A stretch of DNA of 64,000 nt from an uncultured Aquimarina sp. (GCA_947489685.1 CANLEM010000003.1:496001-560000); one strand, 5' to 3'. Positions 46,473 through 54,813 are shown, counted from the stretch's first letter. Program-made: numbers and translations. Notes: generated from the sequence alone by a model not told the origin.

Positions 46473-46502
46473 TTGTGAATTGAAAAAATATTTTCATCTT
46501 TG
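46473..46502 (+). promoter_or_regulatory. Bacteroidota-type promoter of candidate RNA 2
   Basis: TTG at 46473-46475 and CATCTTTG at 46495-46502, spaced 19 bp, match the flavobacterial TTG-N17-23-TANNTTTG pattern except for one base. Upstream of it lie two further hairpins, a GAAA-tetraloop stem TCCGTT/AACGGA (46390-46405) and GGAAA/TTTCC (46403-46415). Confidence 0.5.
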
Positions 46503-46504
46503 CA

Positions 46505-46745
46505 TCGTAATCATAACAAAAAAATAATCAAGATTACATTACTATAATTTAATATAAAACATATAAAAATGATACCGAATAATTCTCTACATATTTTAAA
46601 CCGTCTCTTTACCGAGCAGAGAGAATATTGTTCTGATAAGAACATAAAGGGTGTCTATTTTATAGAAAAGATGATGATAAGAACATAGCTTATACATACA
46701 TCAAGATATATAAGAAGACGCCTAAACAAGGCGTCTTTTTTTATT
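46505..46745 (+). ncRNA. Candidate structured small RNA 2
   Basis: Between the promoter at 46473 and the terminator at 46715 lie three perfect short hairpins in a row: TCTCT/AGAGA (46604-46622), TGTTCT-GATA-AGAACA (46629-46644) and TCTAT-TTT-ATAGA (46654-46666). GATAAGAACATA is repeated at 46635 and 46676. A 39-codon frame (46569-46688) covers the hairpins and could be a leader peptide instead; the dense local pairing favours a structured RNA. No known RNA family is recognised. Confidence 0.5.
46715..46745 (+). terminator. Intrinsic terminator of candidate RNA 2
   Basis: AAGACGCCT / AGGCGTCTT with a short AAACA-type loop, then a T-run; strong, GC-containing stem. Confidence 0.9.
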
Positions 46746-46786
46746 GTCATAATTCATTAACATGTTGATAATTAAATGAATTAGCG

Positions 46787-46815
46787 TTGAGAAGGTGCTA
46801 TTCCTTTACTCTTCG
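46787..46815 (+). promoter_or_regulatory. Possible promoter of the tRNA array
   Basis: TTG at 46787-46789 and TACTCTTCG at 46807-46815, 17 bp apart, place the transcription start just before the first tRNA (46823). The second element deviates from TANNTTTG. Confidence 0.35.
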
Positions 46816-46822
46816 TAATAAT

Positions 46823-46894
46823 GATACTATAGCTTAATGGTAGAGCTGGGAGCTGTTAACTCTCAAAGTGTAGGTTCGAATCCTACTGGTATCG
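46823..46894 (+). tRNA. tRNA-Asn (GTT)
   Basis: Acceptor GATACTA / TGGTATC, D-loop with GG, anticodon stem GGGAG / CTCTC with loop CTGTTAA (anticodon GTT), T-arm GTAGG-TTCGAAT-CCTAC, discriminator G. CCA is not encoded. The sequence is far from the usual chromosomal bacterial tRNA-Asn (for instance the A/T-rich acceptor), suggesting an accessory copy. Confidence 0.85.
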
Positions 46895-46898
46895 CAAA

Positions 46899-46971
46899 GA
46901 CAAGGTGGCCGAATGGTTAAGGCTACAGATTGCAAATCTGTTATTTATGAGTTCGAATCTCATTCTTGTCT
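46899..46971 (+). tRNA. tRNA-Cys (GCA)
   Basis: Acceptor GACAAGG / TCTTGTC, D-loop GAATGGTTAA, anticodon stem ACAGA / TCTGT with loop TTGCAAA (anticodon GCA), T-arm ATGAG-TTCGAAT-CTCAT and U73 discriminator expected for Cys. No encoded CCA. Only 4 bp after tRNA-Asn. Confidence 0.87.
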
Positions 46972-46986
46972 CTTTAACTATTAAAA

Positions 46987-47059
46987 AGTACCGTAGCAAA
47001 AATGCTAGTTCTTTCGACTGTCTCTCGGGAGTTCACGGGTTCAAAGCTCGTCGGTACTG
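46987..47059 (+). tRNA. Aberrant tRNA-Asp-like gene (GTC)
   Basis: Perfect 7-bp acceptor AGTACCG / CGGTACT, a T-arm ACGGG-TTCAAAG-CTCGT and an anticodon loop CTGTCTC (GTC) fit tRNA-Asp with discriminator G. However the D-arm is reduced to TAGC-AAAAAT-GCTA and lacks the conserved GG, and the anticodon stem can extend to seven pairs (CTTTCGA / TCGGGAG). The elbow contact between D- and T-loops should be missing, so this may be a specialised or decaying tRNA. Confidence 0.65.
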
Positions 47060-47069
47060 TATTAATTAT

Positions 47070-47141
47070 CTGGGGGTATAACAATGGTAGTTTACCCGCC
47101 TTGGACGCGGGAGGTTATAGGTTCGAGTCCTGTTCCCCAGA
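47070..47141 (+). tRNA. tRNA-Pro (TGG)
   Basis: Acceptor CTGGGGG / TCCCCAG, D-loop AATGGTA, anticodon stem CCCGC / GCGGG with loop CTTGGAC (anticodon TGG), T-arm ATAGG-TTCGAGT-CCTGT, discriminator A as usual for Pro. No encoded CCA. Confidence 0.87.
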
Positions 47142-47147
47142 CAAATT

Positions 47148-47220
47148 GCTCCATTAGCATAGTGGTATAGTGCATCCGGCTTTCTACCGGAAGACAAGGG
47201 TTCGATTCCCTTATGGAGTG
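47148..47220 (+). tRNA. tRNA-Glu (TTC)
   Basis: Acceptor GCTCCAT / ATGGAGT (first pair G-T), D-loop with TGG, anticodon stem TCCGG / CCGGA with loop CTTTCTA (anticodon TTC), T-arm AAGGG-TTCGATT-CCCTT, discriminator G. Last tRNA of the array, 6 bp after tRNA-Pro. Confidence 0.87.
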
Positions 47221-47282
47221 CAAAATGAGATATAGTGCAGCTGATTTTTAAAAATAATGTTTAACCAATTCATCTAATTATT

Positions 47283-47459
47283 ATGGAAACTAATTTTACG
47301 ATTACCAAAGGTAACAAGAAAGGCCTAATACTTTTGATTACTACAGTGTTATCAAAGTGGGTTTCAAGTTATATCAAAGCTATGAGTAAAGCATTGTATC
47401 CTCCAGAAACAAAGGGGGTTAGTAGTAAAAATGATATACATCGCACTTTTTACAAGTGA
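47283..47459 (+). CDS. Possible small protein (58 aa) after the tRNA array
   Basis: An ATG frame of 58 codons: a polar start (METNFTITKGNKKG), a hydrophobic segment (LILLITTVLSKWVSSYI) that could be a short membrane helix, and a basic tail. No family is recognised and no clear ribosome-binding site is present, which is normal for Bacteroidota. It lies 62 bp after tRNA-Glu, before the next terminator, so it would be on the same transcript. Confidence 0.4.
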   Translation: METNFTITKGNKKGLILLITTVLSKWVSSYIKAMSKALYPPETKGVSSKNDIHRTFYK

Positions 47460-47514
47460 GATTTTATACGCACAGCTTATGTAGTGTAATTTATTCTTTG
47501 TGCTACTATTAAAA

Positions 47515-47609
47515 CAAACCCTCAAATTTAATGGGGAATAATTTTAGGGTTTGAAGTAGTTGCCCTGCTGCCATATGGACTAGGTAGTGGGGCTTTCATA
47601 AACAACTTC
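47515..47609 (+). ncRNA. Two strong RNA hairpins (possible structured RNA)
   Basis: Hairpin A pairs CAAACCCT (47515-47522) with AGGGTTTG (47546-47553), with inner AAATT/AATTT pairs. Hairpin B is a 57-base element: outer GAAGTAGTT / AACAACTTC (47553-47561 and 47601-47609, one mismatch) and inner GCCCTGCTGCC / GGTAGTGGGGC (47562-47572 and 47583-47593, with wobbles), loop ATATGGACTA. No T-run follows, so these are not terminators. Role unknown. Confidence 0.5.
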
Positions 47610-47676
47610 TGTAACATAGAATTTATTATACACAACCCGAAAAAAAGATATATTCTCCGTGAATAGGTAAGTGTGA

Positions 47677-47711
47677 AAAAATGCACCAGTGTAAAAGCTG
47701 GTGCATTTTTA
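47677..47711. terminator. Terminator between the tRNA unit and the convergent oxidoreductase
   Basis: A 13-bp stem AAAAATGCACCAG / CTGGTGCATTTTT with an 8-base loop and T/A runs on both sides; it can serve both the plus-strand RNA unit and the minus-strand gene ending at 47743. Confidence 0.88.
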
Positions 47712-47742
47712 TTTAGAGAATATATTATTTGTGATTGTCTTA

Positions 47743-49977
47743 CTACTTTAATTGTACTCCAGAAAAAATTTCGGTCTCACTAGGTAATTCAAGCCTATCT
47801 CTTATGACCTGACCGGCCTGAAGGCCTGCAATGATAGCGCCTTCATAATACCCAACATTAACACCAAAATTGATCCAATCTCCGGTTAAGATAAGGTTTT
47901 CAAAGCCCGACTCATTAGCTTTAAGACGATACTTGTTGGACCCAGGAAGCGATAATGTATATCTATCGGTAGGATTTACATTGGCTCTAAAAAACTGAGT
48001 TTTTAACCTTGCATAGTTCGTTTTGGCAGTTTTTGAGAAATCATGTATCACATCCAGTTTCATTCCTTCAGGATACTCTAATGTAGTGGCATTAGGAAAA
48101 AACCATCCCATTTTATCTTTTAACCATTGTTCTGAAACGCGCATAATACGTTCTAATTGCTCATGAGGGTAGTTCTGATCAGAGTATGGTGGTATTACTT
48201 CAGGATCCAGAAACGATCCGGTATAGTATATCAATACCCCAGGTTTATTCTCGTTCCAATCTTCATATGGCATTACCTGCGACATGTCTATAAACGAATA
48301 TTGTGGATCGGCATATGTTACCAAATTTGGTAACGACCCCTCTGGGAATCCCCAATCGGGTAAGTTCATACCCAACTCTTTTAATGTGGGTTTAATCCAT
48401 AGCTGCATCGACATGGTAGGAATACTTTTAACATGATTATACATGTTTTGCCAAGTTTCACTCTTATCAATAATCTCTTTACAAATACCTTCATCGCCAC
48501 CCAATACATCAATAGGTATACCCAAAACTACGTAATCAAAGTCTTTACCTTTTTCTAAAGTCTTTTGACCAATATTCTCCCAACCACACCAAGCTTCTTC
48601 AAGATCATAATTACCTTCTTTAAGCGCTTTGGCTTGTTGATCATCTATTTGGTCGTATAATGGTTCTCCTGGCCAAACATCAAGGTTTTTGAACTTATAA
48701 GTGGGATTGTATGTCCCATTTTTTAAAGTAACCTGTTCTGCCATAGATACTTTTTCTATTGCTCCAGAATCAGAGTAATGCACCTGTTCAACCTTATGGA
48801 AGAATTCAAATTTTACGCCTCTGTTTTTAAGTACCAAATAAATTGGTGTAATCATTGTATCTGCCGTTCCTGCTTTGAATTTCCATACGAATGATCCTTT
48901 GTAACCTGCAGAATTGGTAAGAAAATGAAGACCGACTCCGGCGGCCAAACTACCTTGCTCGTCGGATCCAGTGAGGTTATGAAATGTTCCCGTATAGAGA
49001 AATCTTACCATAGCAGAGCTTAATAATCGTTCGCTAGCACCATGATTTTTGAGCCATTGTCGATAATCCAGGTCATTAATGCGTTCATAGTCCAACTCAT
49101 GCGTATCAGGATTATAAACATCTTCAAATGTTCCCTTCATATTAACTAATCCAAATTCTACAAATACGGCTAACCAATAAAAATACTCATTATGATCAGC
49201 TATAGAATCAATAAGTTTAGTGACCCATTTTGAAAGTAAATCAAAGAGTCCTTTAATCATGGAGTGATGATCTTTTCGCTGCGCATGATCGTGATTTTCT
49301 TGCATTAAGTTCTGAACCAATTCGGCTACGTAATTCAATAGCTTTTCTCCTTCATGTTTAAATACTTTGTCTTTTACAAAGGCTTCAAATTTAGATTTAA
49401 AACTTGCCCAAAGTGAGTGATGCTCTGGATGTTGGATGTCTTTAGCAGCTTCAGAAGCCATTTTTAGAATACTATCTTTATTGGGGTCAGTACCAAACAA
49501 AATTTCTGAGATTAAACCAATCGCTTTATGAACAATAGCCGAAAAAGGTAAAGGGCCTCCTTGACCAGGTATATATTCATTAGATGGAAAAATAATATTC
49601 TTCTTGATCCATTGATTTGTTTTAGGATCAAAGTGGGTGAGTAGGGTAGTATCTTCGCGATCAAAGGCTTCTTCCCATGATTTGAAGGGACTATCGGGCA
49701 TTAGATTGTTCTCTTCACATTCTTTGTACGAATCTTGTATAAGTCTAAATGCGTTTTCGTACCACCCCTGTGCAATATGAATACCATGTTCTTGTATTCT
49801 TTCGTTTGGACCTCTACCAGTAGCTGTTTTTCCTCCTAGTCTCCAACCCATTTGATAAATTGTAATATCATAATGATCTTGCCAGTTTTTGTAAGAGCTA
49901 AGTTCATAAGCTGTTGTAAGCGAAGACATACCACTACCGAGTATGGCTATTTTCTTTTTGTTTTTTGAGTTTTGCAT
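47743..49977 (-). CDS. FAD-dependent oxidoreductase (phytoene-desaturase/amine-oxidase-like), long form
   Basis: A 744-residue flavoprotein. KIAILGSGMSSLTTAYEL is the FAD-binding motif, followed by MGWRLGGKTATGR, typical of carotenoid-desaturase-like and amine-oxidase-like enzymes; the C-terminal NLILTGDWINFGVNVGYYEG closes the FAD site. A large central insert (about 150-300, Lys/His-rich with EHHSLWASF and QRKDHHSM) makes it much longer than usual desaturases. There is no signal peptide. The gene 7 bp upstream in the operon encodes an unrecognised 288-residue partner. The substrate is unknown; an isoprenoid or hydroxy-lipid is plausible. Confidence 0.82.
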   Translation of the reverse strand: MQNSKNKKKIAILGSGMSSLTTAYELSSYKNWQDHYDITIYQMGWRLGGKTATGRGPNERIQEHGIHIAQGWYENAFRLIQDSYKECEENNLMPDSPFKSWEEAFDREDTTLLTHFDPKTNQWIKKNIIFPSNEYIPGQGGPLPFSAIVHKAIGLISEILFGTDPNKDSILKMASEAAKDIQHPEHHSLWASFKSKFEAFVKDKVFKHEGEKLLNYVAELVQNLMQENHDHAQRKDHHSMIKGLFDLLSKWVTKLIDSIADHNEYFYWLAVFVEFGLVNMKGTFEDVYNPDTHELDYERINDLDYRQWLKNHGASERLLSSAMVRFLYTGTFHNLTGSDEQGSLAAGVGLHFLTNSAGYKGSFVWKFKAGTADTMITPIYLVLKNRGVKFEFFHKVEQVHYSDSGAIEKVSMAEQVTLKNGTYNPTYKFKNLDVWPGEPLYDQIDDQQAKALKEGNYDLEEAWCGWENIGQKTLEKGKDFDYVVLGIPIDVLGGDEGICKEIIDKSETWQNMYNHVKSIPTMSMQLWIKPTLKELGMNLPDWGFPEGSLPNLVTYADPQYSFIDMSQVMPYEDWNENKPGVLIYYTGSFLDPEVIPPYSDQNYPHEQLERIMRVSEQWLKDKMGWFFPNATTLEYPEGMKLDVIHDFSKTAKTNYARLKTQFFRANVNPTDRYTLSLPGSNKYRLKANESGFENLILTGDWINFGVNVGYYEGAIIAGLQAGQVIRDRLELPSETEIFSGVQLK

Positions 49978-49984
49978 TGGTTTA

Positions 49985-50851
49985 TTAATTTTTAAGAGTA
50001 TTGATTTTTTTAGTTGTTAATTCTTTATTGAATTGCGTTGTATTACGTTCACTATTACCAATCGGATAGATAGGCTTGTTATTTTTGGTATACTCTAATA
50101 GTATTGGAGAATTATTCCATTCGGCAGCTTCGGCGTATAGCTTATCCAAATGTGGTAATATCAAAAGCTTATCAAAAATATCTTCTACAAACCCCATAAA
50201 ATTATGAGCACGATGAGTTACGTACTTAATATCTTGTTTTGACATTGGATAATGATCTGGATAAAAAGCTTTTACGCCCGTTATTATGGCAACTGCACAT
50301 CCTCGAGGGTTGGCAAATATTTTACCTAAAAACCCAAAACTCACCCCTTCGACCATTGACTGTGCATATAGCAAACGATAGAGTACAATGTTCATAAAAT
50401 ATCGCTCATAAATAGTTTCTTTGTAAGCCAACTTATCAGCTACTTCGTATCCCGAAATTATACTTGAGTTATGCGCCCGATACCAGGAACACTCATTGGC
50501 TGTATTGATATAATCAAGCCAAAAATTAACTGGAACCGGTAAATCTTCAAACGTCTCACCGGATTCTTTGATTAATTGAGCAAGCGTAGCCAAATATAAA
50601 AAATGACTATTAACGGCTCTCCACCAGGGACTACCAGGGTGATCCCCATGTATAGGATTGAGGGTTCCTCTTTTTATTTCCCATTCGATAAATGCTAATT
50701 CAGAATTTCCGAGCCCTTCTTTTCCTTTAATAAAAGAGTGACCGTATAATTTGTAGAACTCATAACGTAATTGATACCGACCTTGTGGGTTATCCGAAAC
50801 TTTAAGTACAATTCTTTTGGCTTTTTCCTTAAGTATTTCAAGTTTGTTCAT
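49985..50851 (-). CDS. Hypothetical protein, operon partner of the FAD oxidoreductase
   Basis: A 288-residue soluble, helix-rich protein without signal peptide. I do not recognise it. Distinct runs are HGDHPGSPWWRAVNSHFLYL, LPVPVNFWLDYINTANECSW and YPDHYPMSKQDIKYVTHRAHN, the last two with His and Trp that could belong to a metal or cofactor site. It is transcribed first, 7 bp before the oxidoreductase, which suggests a two-component enzyme or a dedicated accessory factor. Confidence 0.6.
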   Translation of the reverse strand: MNKLEILKEKAKRIVLKVSDNPQGRYQLRYEFYKLYGHSFIKGKEGLGNSELAFIEWEIKRGTLNPIHGDHPGSPWWRAVNSHFLYLATLAQLIKESGETFEDLPVPVNFWLDYINTANECSWYRAHNSSIISGYEVADKLAYKETIYERYFMNIVLYRLLYAQSMVEGVSFGFLGKIFANPRGCAVAIITGVKAFYPDHYPMSKQDIKYVTHRAHNFMGFVEDIFDKLLILPHLDKLYAEAAEWNNSPILLEYTKNNKPIYPIGNSERNTTQFNKELTTKKINTLKN

Positions 50852-50989
50852 ATATTAGTGAAAAGGTTTATAAACTTACAAGTTAAATTGCTATTTACAA
50901 TAGATATTTTTAGTAAATTCAAGTAGGTTAATTTATAAAATTTCCTTGTTGAGTAAAAAATGATTTCTCAAAAAGATTAAGCATTAAGA

Positions 50990-53023
50990 ATGACGACTTA
51001 TTTTAAATACTACTTAAGGTTCTTATGGATTATATTAGTGTTTTCTCTTAATTCATTTGGTCAAACAACCATTCTTCTTCATGATTCACTAGAATTGCAG
51101 GATATCGGAAAACAAACCCATTATCTCGAGGATGCTTCTCTTAAATTATCTATCGAAGAAATCATAAATGATAACTTGGATATTCAATTTGAAGAGTATA
51201 CCCAGGAAACCTTAAATTTTTCTAGTACTGCTTCGGCGTACTGGGTAAAATTTAATATAACAAAGAGTGCTCCTGGTAATTTTTATCTCAATGTAGGTTC
51301 GGCTTATATTGATTCGATATCCCTTTATGAATTTGATGAGACAAACCAACTCATTTCTACCAGGCATACAGGTGATGATTTGCCATTTAACACCAGAGAA
51401 ATTGAAGTAGGAAATTATCTCTTTGCTTTTGATTTTGATGTAAATCGTTCTCGAACTTTTTATCTTAGGGTAAAGAGTGATCAACCCTTATTTTTTCCTC
51501 TTCGAGTGGGAACACTACCACAGTTTTTAAGCTATGAACATGATTTAGATTTTTTACAAGGAATCTATTTTGGGTTTATGTTAATGATCTTTTTGTATAA
51601 CCTCTTTTTATATTTTTCTACAAGAGAGAGGATATATCTCTATTACATTGCCTACGTATTTAGTATTACATGGTTTATGGCTTCGGTATTCGGGTATTAC
51701 TTCGAATATTTTTGGCCTAATATCCCTTTCATTAACCAAATTGTAGTAGTTAGTTCTGGACTTACGATGATTACCGCAACTTTATTCACTCAAAAGTTTT
51801 TAAACACCAAAGAATCTGGTTCTACTATGCACAAGGGGTCTATGGTGTTTCTTATTATAGGTATTTTGATATGTGCTCTTGTATTATTAGGTTTTAAAAT
51901 AGAAGGGTTAAAATTAGCACAAGGAGGATTACTTATAATGGCAGCGTTCTTTCTGATCCTGGGTATTCGATTTAAACTAAAAGGATATCGTCCTGCCAAA
52001 TATTATTTATTAGCATGGGGGGCTCTAATCATTGGAATTTGTTTTGCAATTTTAGAATCTCTAAACCTAACTTTTGTAATGTCGTATCTAAATGCAATGC
52101 AAATCGGTTCTGCATTAGAAGTTTTGTTGCTTTCATTTGCACTAGGGGATCGCATTAATATGTATAAAAAGCAAAAGGAAGATGCACAATTAGAAGCGTT
52201 GTTGGCAGCCAAAGAAAATGAAAGGCTAATTCAAGAACAAAATATAATATTAGAGAAAAAAGTACAGGAACGAACCGCTGAAGTAGCCAAACAAAACGAA
52301 GAACTCGTTAATCTGAATAAGGAAAAGGATATGCTGGTCAATGTAGTAGCACACGATCTTAGGACTCCTTTGAGTCATATACGATTATTAATACAATTAA
52401 TTGATGTTACATCTCTACATCTTACCGATGATCAAAAATCGTACTTAACCGAAATTGACAACTCTGCCGATCGCCTTAAGCAAATGATAGGTCGAATCTT
52501 AAACATACATGCTTTAGAAACAAATCGAGTCAAATTAATGAATCAAGTTATTGATTTGGTAGCATTGGTAAATTATGTAGTGCGATGTTTTCGTCTTACA
52601 GCCGAGGAAAAAGAGATTGAAATGGTCTCTACATCACAATCTGGAGATCATTTTGTAGAAGTTGACAAAAATTATATGATCCAAGTGCTTGAGAATTTGG
52701 TTTCTAATGCCATCAAGTTTTCCGAAAGAGGAAGTAAAGTGGCTTTACATGTAAAATCTCAGGATGATAGAACCTATGTCATTGTCGAAGATCAAGGACC
52801 CGGTATTAGTGAAGAAGATCAAAAGAAATTATTTGGTAGATTTCAAAAACTAAGTGCACAGCCCACAGAAGGTGAGGCATCTATTGGACTTGGGTTATCT
52901 ATTGTTAAAAAATATATCGAATCGATGAATGGCGAAATTCATTGCGAAAGTGAACTAGGTATTGGAACCAAATTTATTATCTCTTTTGAGTCTAAAGATC
53001 ATTTAGAAAAAGTAGAAGATTAA
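50990..53023 (+). CDS. 7TMR-DISM sensor histidine kinase
   Basis: A 677-residue kinase: signal peptide, periplasmic 7TMR-DISMED2 domain (about 35-165, with SSTASAYWVKFNI and RTFYLRVKSDQP), seven transmembrane helices (about 185-390), coiled-coil linker, HisKA with phospho-acceptor His455 (VVAHDLRTPLSHIRLL) and HATPase_c (VLENLVSNAIKFS, DQGPGISEEDQKKLF, GLGLSIVKKYI). Family members sense sugars or envelope signals. There is no adjacent response regulator on the same strand; it is convergent with the LytTR gene at 53060. Confidence 0.92.
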   Translation: MTTYFKYYLRFLWIILVFSLNSFGQTTILLHDSLELQDIGKQTHYLEDASLKLSIEEIINDNLDIQFEEYTQETLNFSSTASAYWVKFNITKSAPGNFYLNVGSAYIDSISLYEFDETNQLISTRHTGDDLPFNTREIEVGNYLFAFDFDVNRSRTFYLRVKSDQPLFFPLRVGTLPQFLSYEHDLDFLQGIYFGFMLMIFLYNLFLYFSTRERIYLYYIAYVFSITWFMASVFGYYFEYFWPNIPFINQIVVVSSGLTMITATLFTQKFLNTKESGSTMHKGSMVFLIIGILICALVLLGFKIEGLKLAQGGLLIMAAFFLILGIRFKLKGYRPAKYYLLAWGALIIGICFAILESLNLTFVMSYLNAMQIGSALEVLLLSFALGDRINMYKKQKEDAQLEALLAAKENERLIQEQNIILEKKVQERTAEVAKQNEELVNLNKEKDMLVNVVAHDLRTPLSHIRLLIQLIDVTSLHLTDDQKSYLTEIDNSADRLKQMIGRILNIHALETNRVKLMNQVIDLVALVNYVVRCFRLTAEEKEIEMVSTSQSGDHFVEVDKNYMIQVLENLVSNAIKFSERGSKVALHVKSQDDRTYVIVEDQGPGISEEDQKKLFGRFQKLSAQPTEGEASIGLGLSIVKKYIESMNGEIHCESELGIGTKFIISFESKDHLEKVED

Positions 53024-53059
53024 TATATAACCACATAAGTATTGTCGATATTCCAAAAA

Positions 53060-53755
53060 TCACTTTAAGTATACCATATTATGCTTATAGCTACTACCGA
53101 TAGGAATTTCAATTTTATTTATTTCCAGATCGTGCTTTGTATATGCGGTTATTTTGTTTTTATTAACGATATACGAACGATGAACTCTAATAAACCGATT
53201 GTCGATACGTTTTTCAAAACTTGAAATACTTTCTTTTATAGTCAATGTCTCATTAGTAAAATGGATCTTGATATAATCTTTTAAGCTCTCTATATAGAGT
53301 ACATCATCAAAAAATACCCTAATTTGCTTTTTTGCCTTATTTACAAATATACTTTCCTTATTTTCATAAGTTTCAGTAGTATCAATTGATGTAGTATTCT
53401 CTTTTAGTTTTAAAAACTTCTGGATAGCAGAAAAAAAGCGTTCAAAAAAAATAGGTTTTAACAAATAATCCACAGCATTTAATTCGAAACCATCCAGGGC
53501 ATAATCACGATAGGCAGTAGTAAATATCACTTCGGGTTTATAGGTTAGGTTTTTAAAAAAATCTATACCTTTTAATTGCGGCATCTCTATATCCAAAAAT
53601 AATATATCAATTTTTGTTTGGGCCAATACAGAACTAGCATCTAAAGCACTTTTGCAGGAGGCTATTAATTTAAAATTGGGAAGCTTTTCTAAATAGGTTT
53701 CAATTAACTCTCTAGCCAAAGGTTCATCATCTATTATTAAACAGTTATACGTCAT
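53060..53755 (-). CDS. LytTR response regulator 1
   Basis: A 231-residue regulator: receiver domain (about 1-120) with acidic pocket IIDDE and phospho-acceptor Asp55 (ILFLDIEMP), and LytTR DNA-binding domain (about 135-230: VNKAKKQIRVFFDDVLYIES, VHRSYIVNKNKI). It overlaps the kinase gene upstream by 4 bp, so the pair is translationally coupled. A close paralogous pair lies at 59898-61635. Confidence 0.93.
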   Translation of the reverse strand: MTYNCLIIDDEPLARELIETYLEKLPNFKLIASCKSALDASSVLAQTKIDILFLDIEMPQLKGIDFFKNLTYKPEVIFTTAYRDYALDGFELNAVDYLLKPIFFERFFSAIQKFLKLKENTTSIDTTETYENKESIFVNKAKKQIRVFFDDVLYIESLKDYIKIHFTNETLTIKESISSFEKRIDNRFIRVHRSYIVNKNKITAYTKHDLEINKIEIPIGSSYKHNMVYLK

Positions 53756-54813
53756 ATTACATTTAGCTTTAAATGTGCAGAAAATGAATTTGTACTGTTA
53801 TTAATAATCAAATCATGCGCTTTGGGATACAGCAGTTCCAATTGCTCTTTTATATTTTTCAGTCCGATTGAAGTTGTTTTTTCTTTTTCTTTTATCATTT
53901 GAGGCACACTATTTTCTATTGAAAAAACTAACTGATCTTTTTCTTTGGAGATTTGTATTTCAATATTAGCTTGGTTAATTTCTTGCGCAACACCATGTTT
54001 AAATGCGTTCTCGATAAAAGTTAGTAATAACAAAGGTGCAATTTTTTCGTCCCCACTTACTTGTTGCGTAAAATTAATCTTGACTCTATCTCCATATCTT
54101 ATTTTCTCTAAAGAAAGATAATTGTTAATGAGTTCTATTTCTTTATTCAGTGTAACATAATCATCATTACAGCGATATAGTATGTAATCCAGAATGTGCG
54201 ATAATTTTTCGATAACCTTCGAGGTGTCATCAGATTTTTTTAGAGTTAACGCATGAAGGTTATTAAGAGTATTAAACAAAAAATGAGGATTTAATTGATG
54301 TTTTAAAGCCGCCAATTCTGCTGTTTTCTTTTGTTCATTAAGTTTTAACAAATGTTGTTTTTCTAAGTAAAGTTTTAAAACCAAAATTAAAAATGTGGGG
54401 TATAACAAATACAGGGATTTTGATATAAACTCACTTATGTTGGTTAACCTTCCCGAAAACGAAATGTCATCAAAACGCTGCACATAATTTGTATATGTAG
54501 CGGGAAAAGTAACTTCAAAATAATGTATGTAAATCAATGTGCAAATACAATAAAATGCGAGTAGCGTTGCTATAATAGAGATGGCGAAAACCATAGTTTT
54601 TTTCTTATTTAAAAAATAAGGAACTAAAAACTCTACAATTACAATAGCCATTGCTATTTGCAATGTTGTACGGATACAATAAGTAATTAGAAGTTCGTAG
54701 GTTGTACTGTAATACCAGCTTGAAGCGGATACAGAAAATACAAAAATCAATACTCCAAACACTAGGTATTTTAATCTAGAAGTCTCTATAAGTTTTTGAA
54801 ATTTTTGCAGCAT
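53752..54813 (-). CDS. LytS-type sensor histidine kinase 1
   Basis: A 353-residue kinase with four or so N-terminal transmembrane helices (to about 150), then His_kinase domain LKHQLNPHFLFNTLNNLHAL (phospho-acceptor His177) and a HATPase_c with TFIENAFKHGV and SIGLKNIKEQLELLYP. Divergent from the YceI/TonB-receptor genes starting at 55050, whose promoter region it shares, so that set is the likely regulon (inference). Confidence 0.92.
   Translation of the reverse strand: MLQKFQKLIETSRLKYLVFGVLIFVFSVSASSWYYSTTYELLITYCIRTTLQIAMAIVIVEFLVPYFLNKKKTMVFAISIIATLLAFYCICTLIYIHYFEVTFPATYTNYVQRFDDISFSGRLTNISEFISKSLYLLYPTFLILVLKLYLEKQHLLKLNEQKKTAELAALKHQLNPHFLFNTLNNLHALTLKKSDDTSKVIEKLSHILDYILYRCNDDYVTLNKEIELINNYLSLEKIRYGDRVKINFTQQVSGDEKIAPLLLLTFIENAFKHGVAQEINQANIEIQISKEKDQLVFSIENSVPQMIKEKEKTTSIGLKNIKEQLELLYPKAHDLIINNSTNSFSAHLKLNVI

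Noticed and set aside
46569..46688. 39-codon frame in the second RNA-rich unit
   Set aside because: Three hairpins run through it and the peptide has no recognised features; reported as RNA rather than as a gene.
46028..47742. Prophage or integrative element around the tRNA array
   Set aside because: No integrase, transposase, phage structural gene, direct-repeat attachment site or other element marker was seen on either side, so a mobile element is not annotated.
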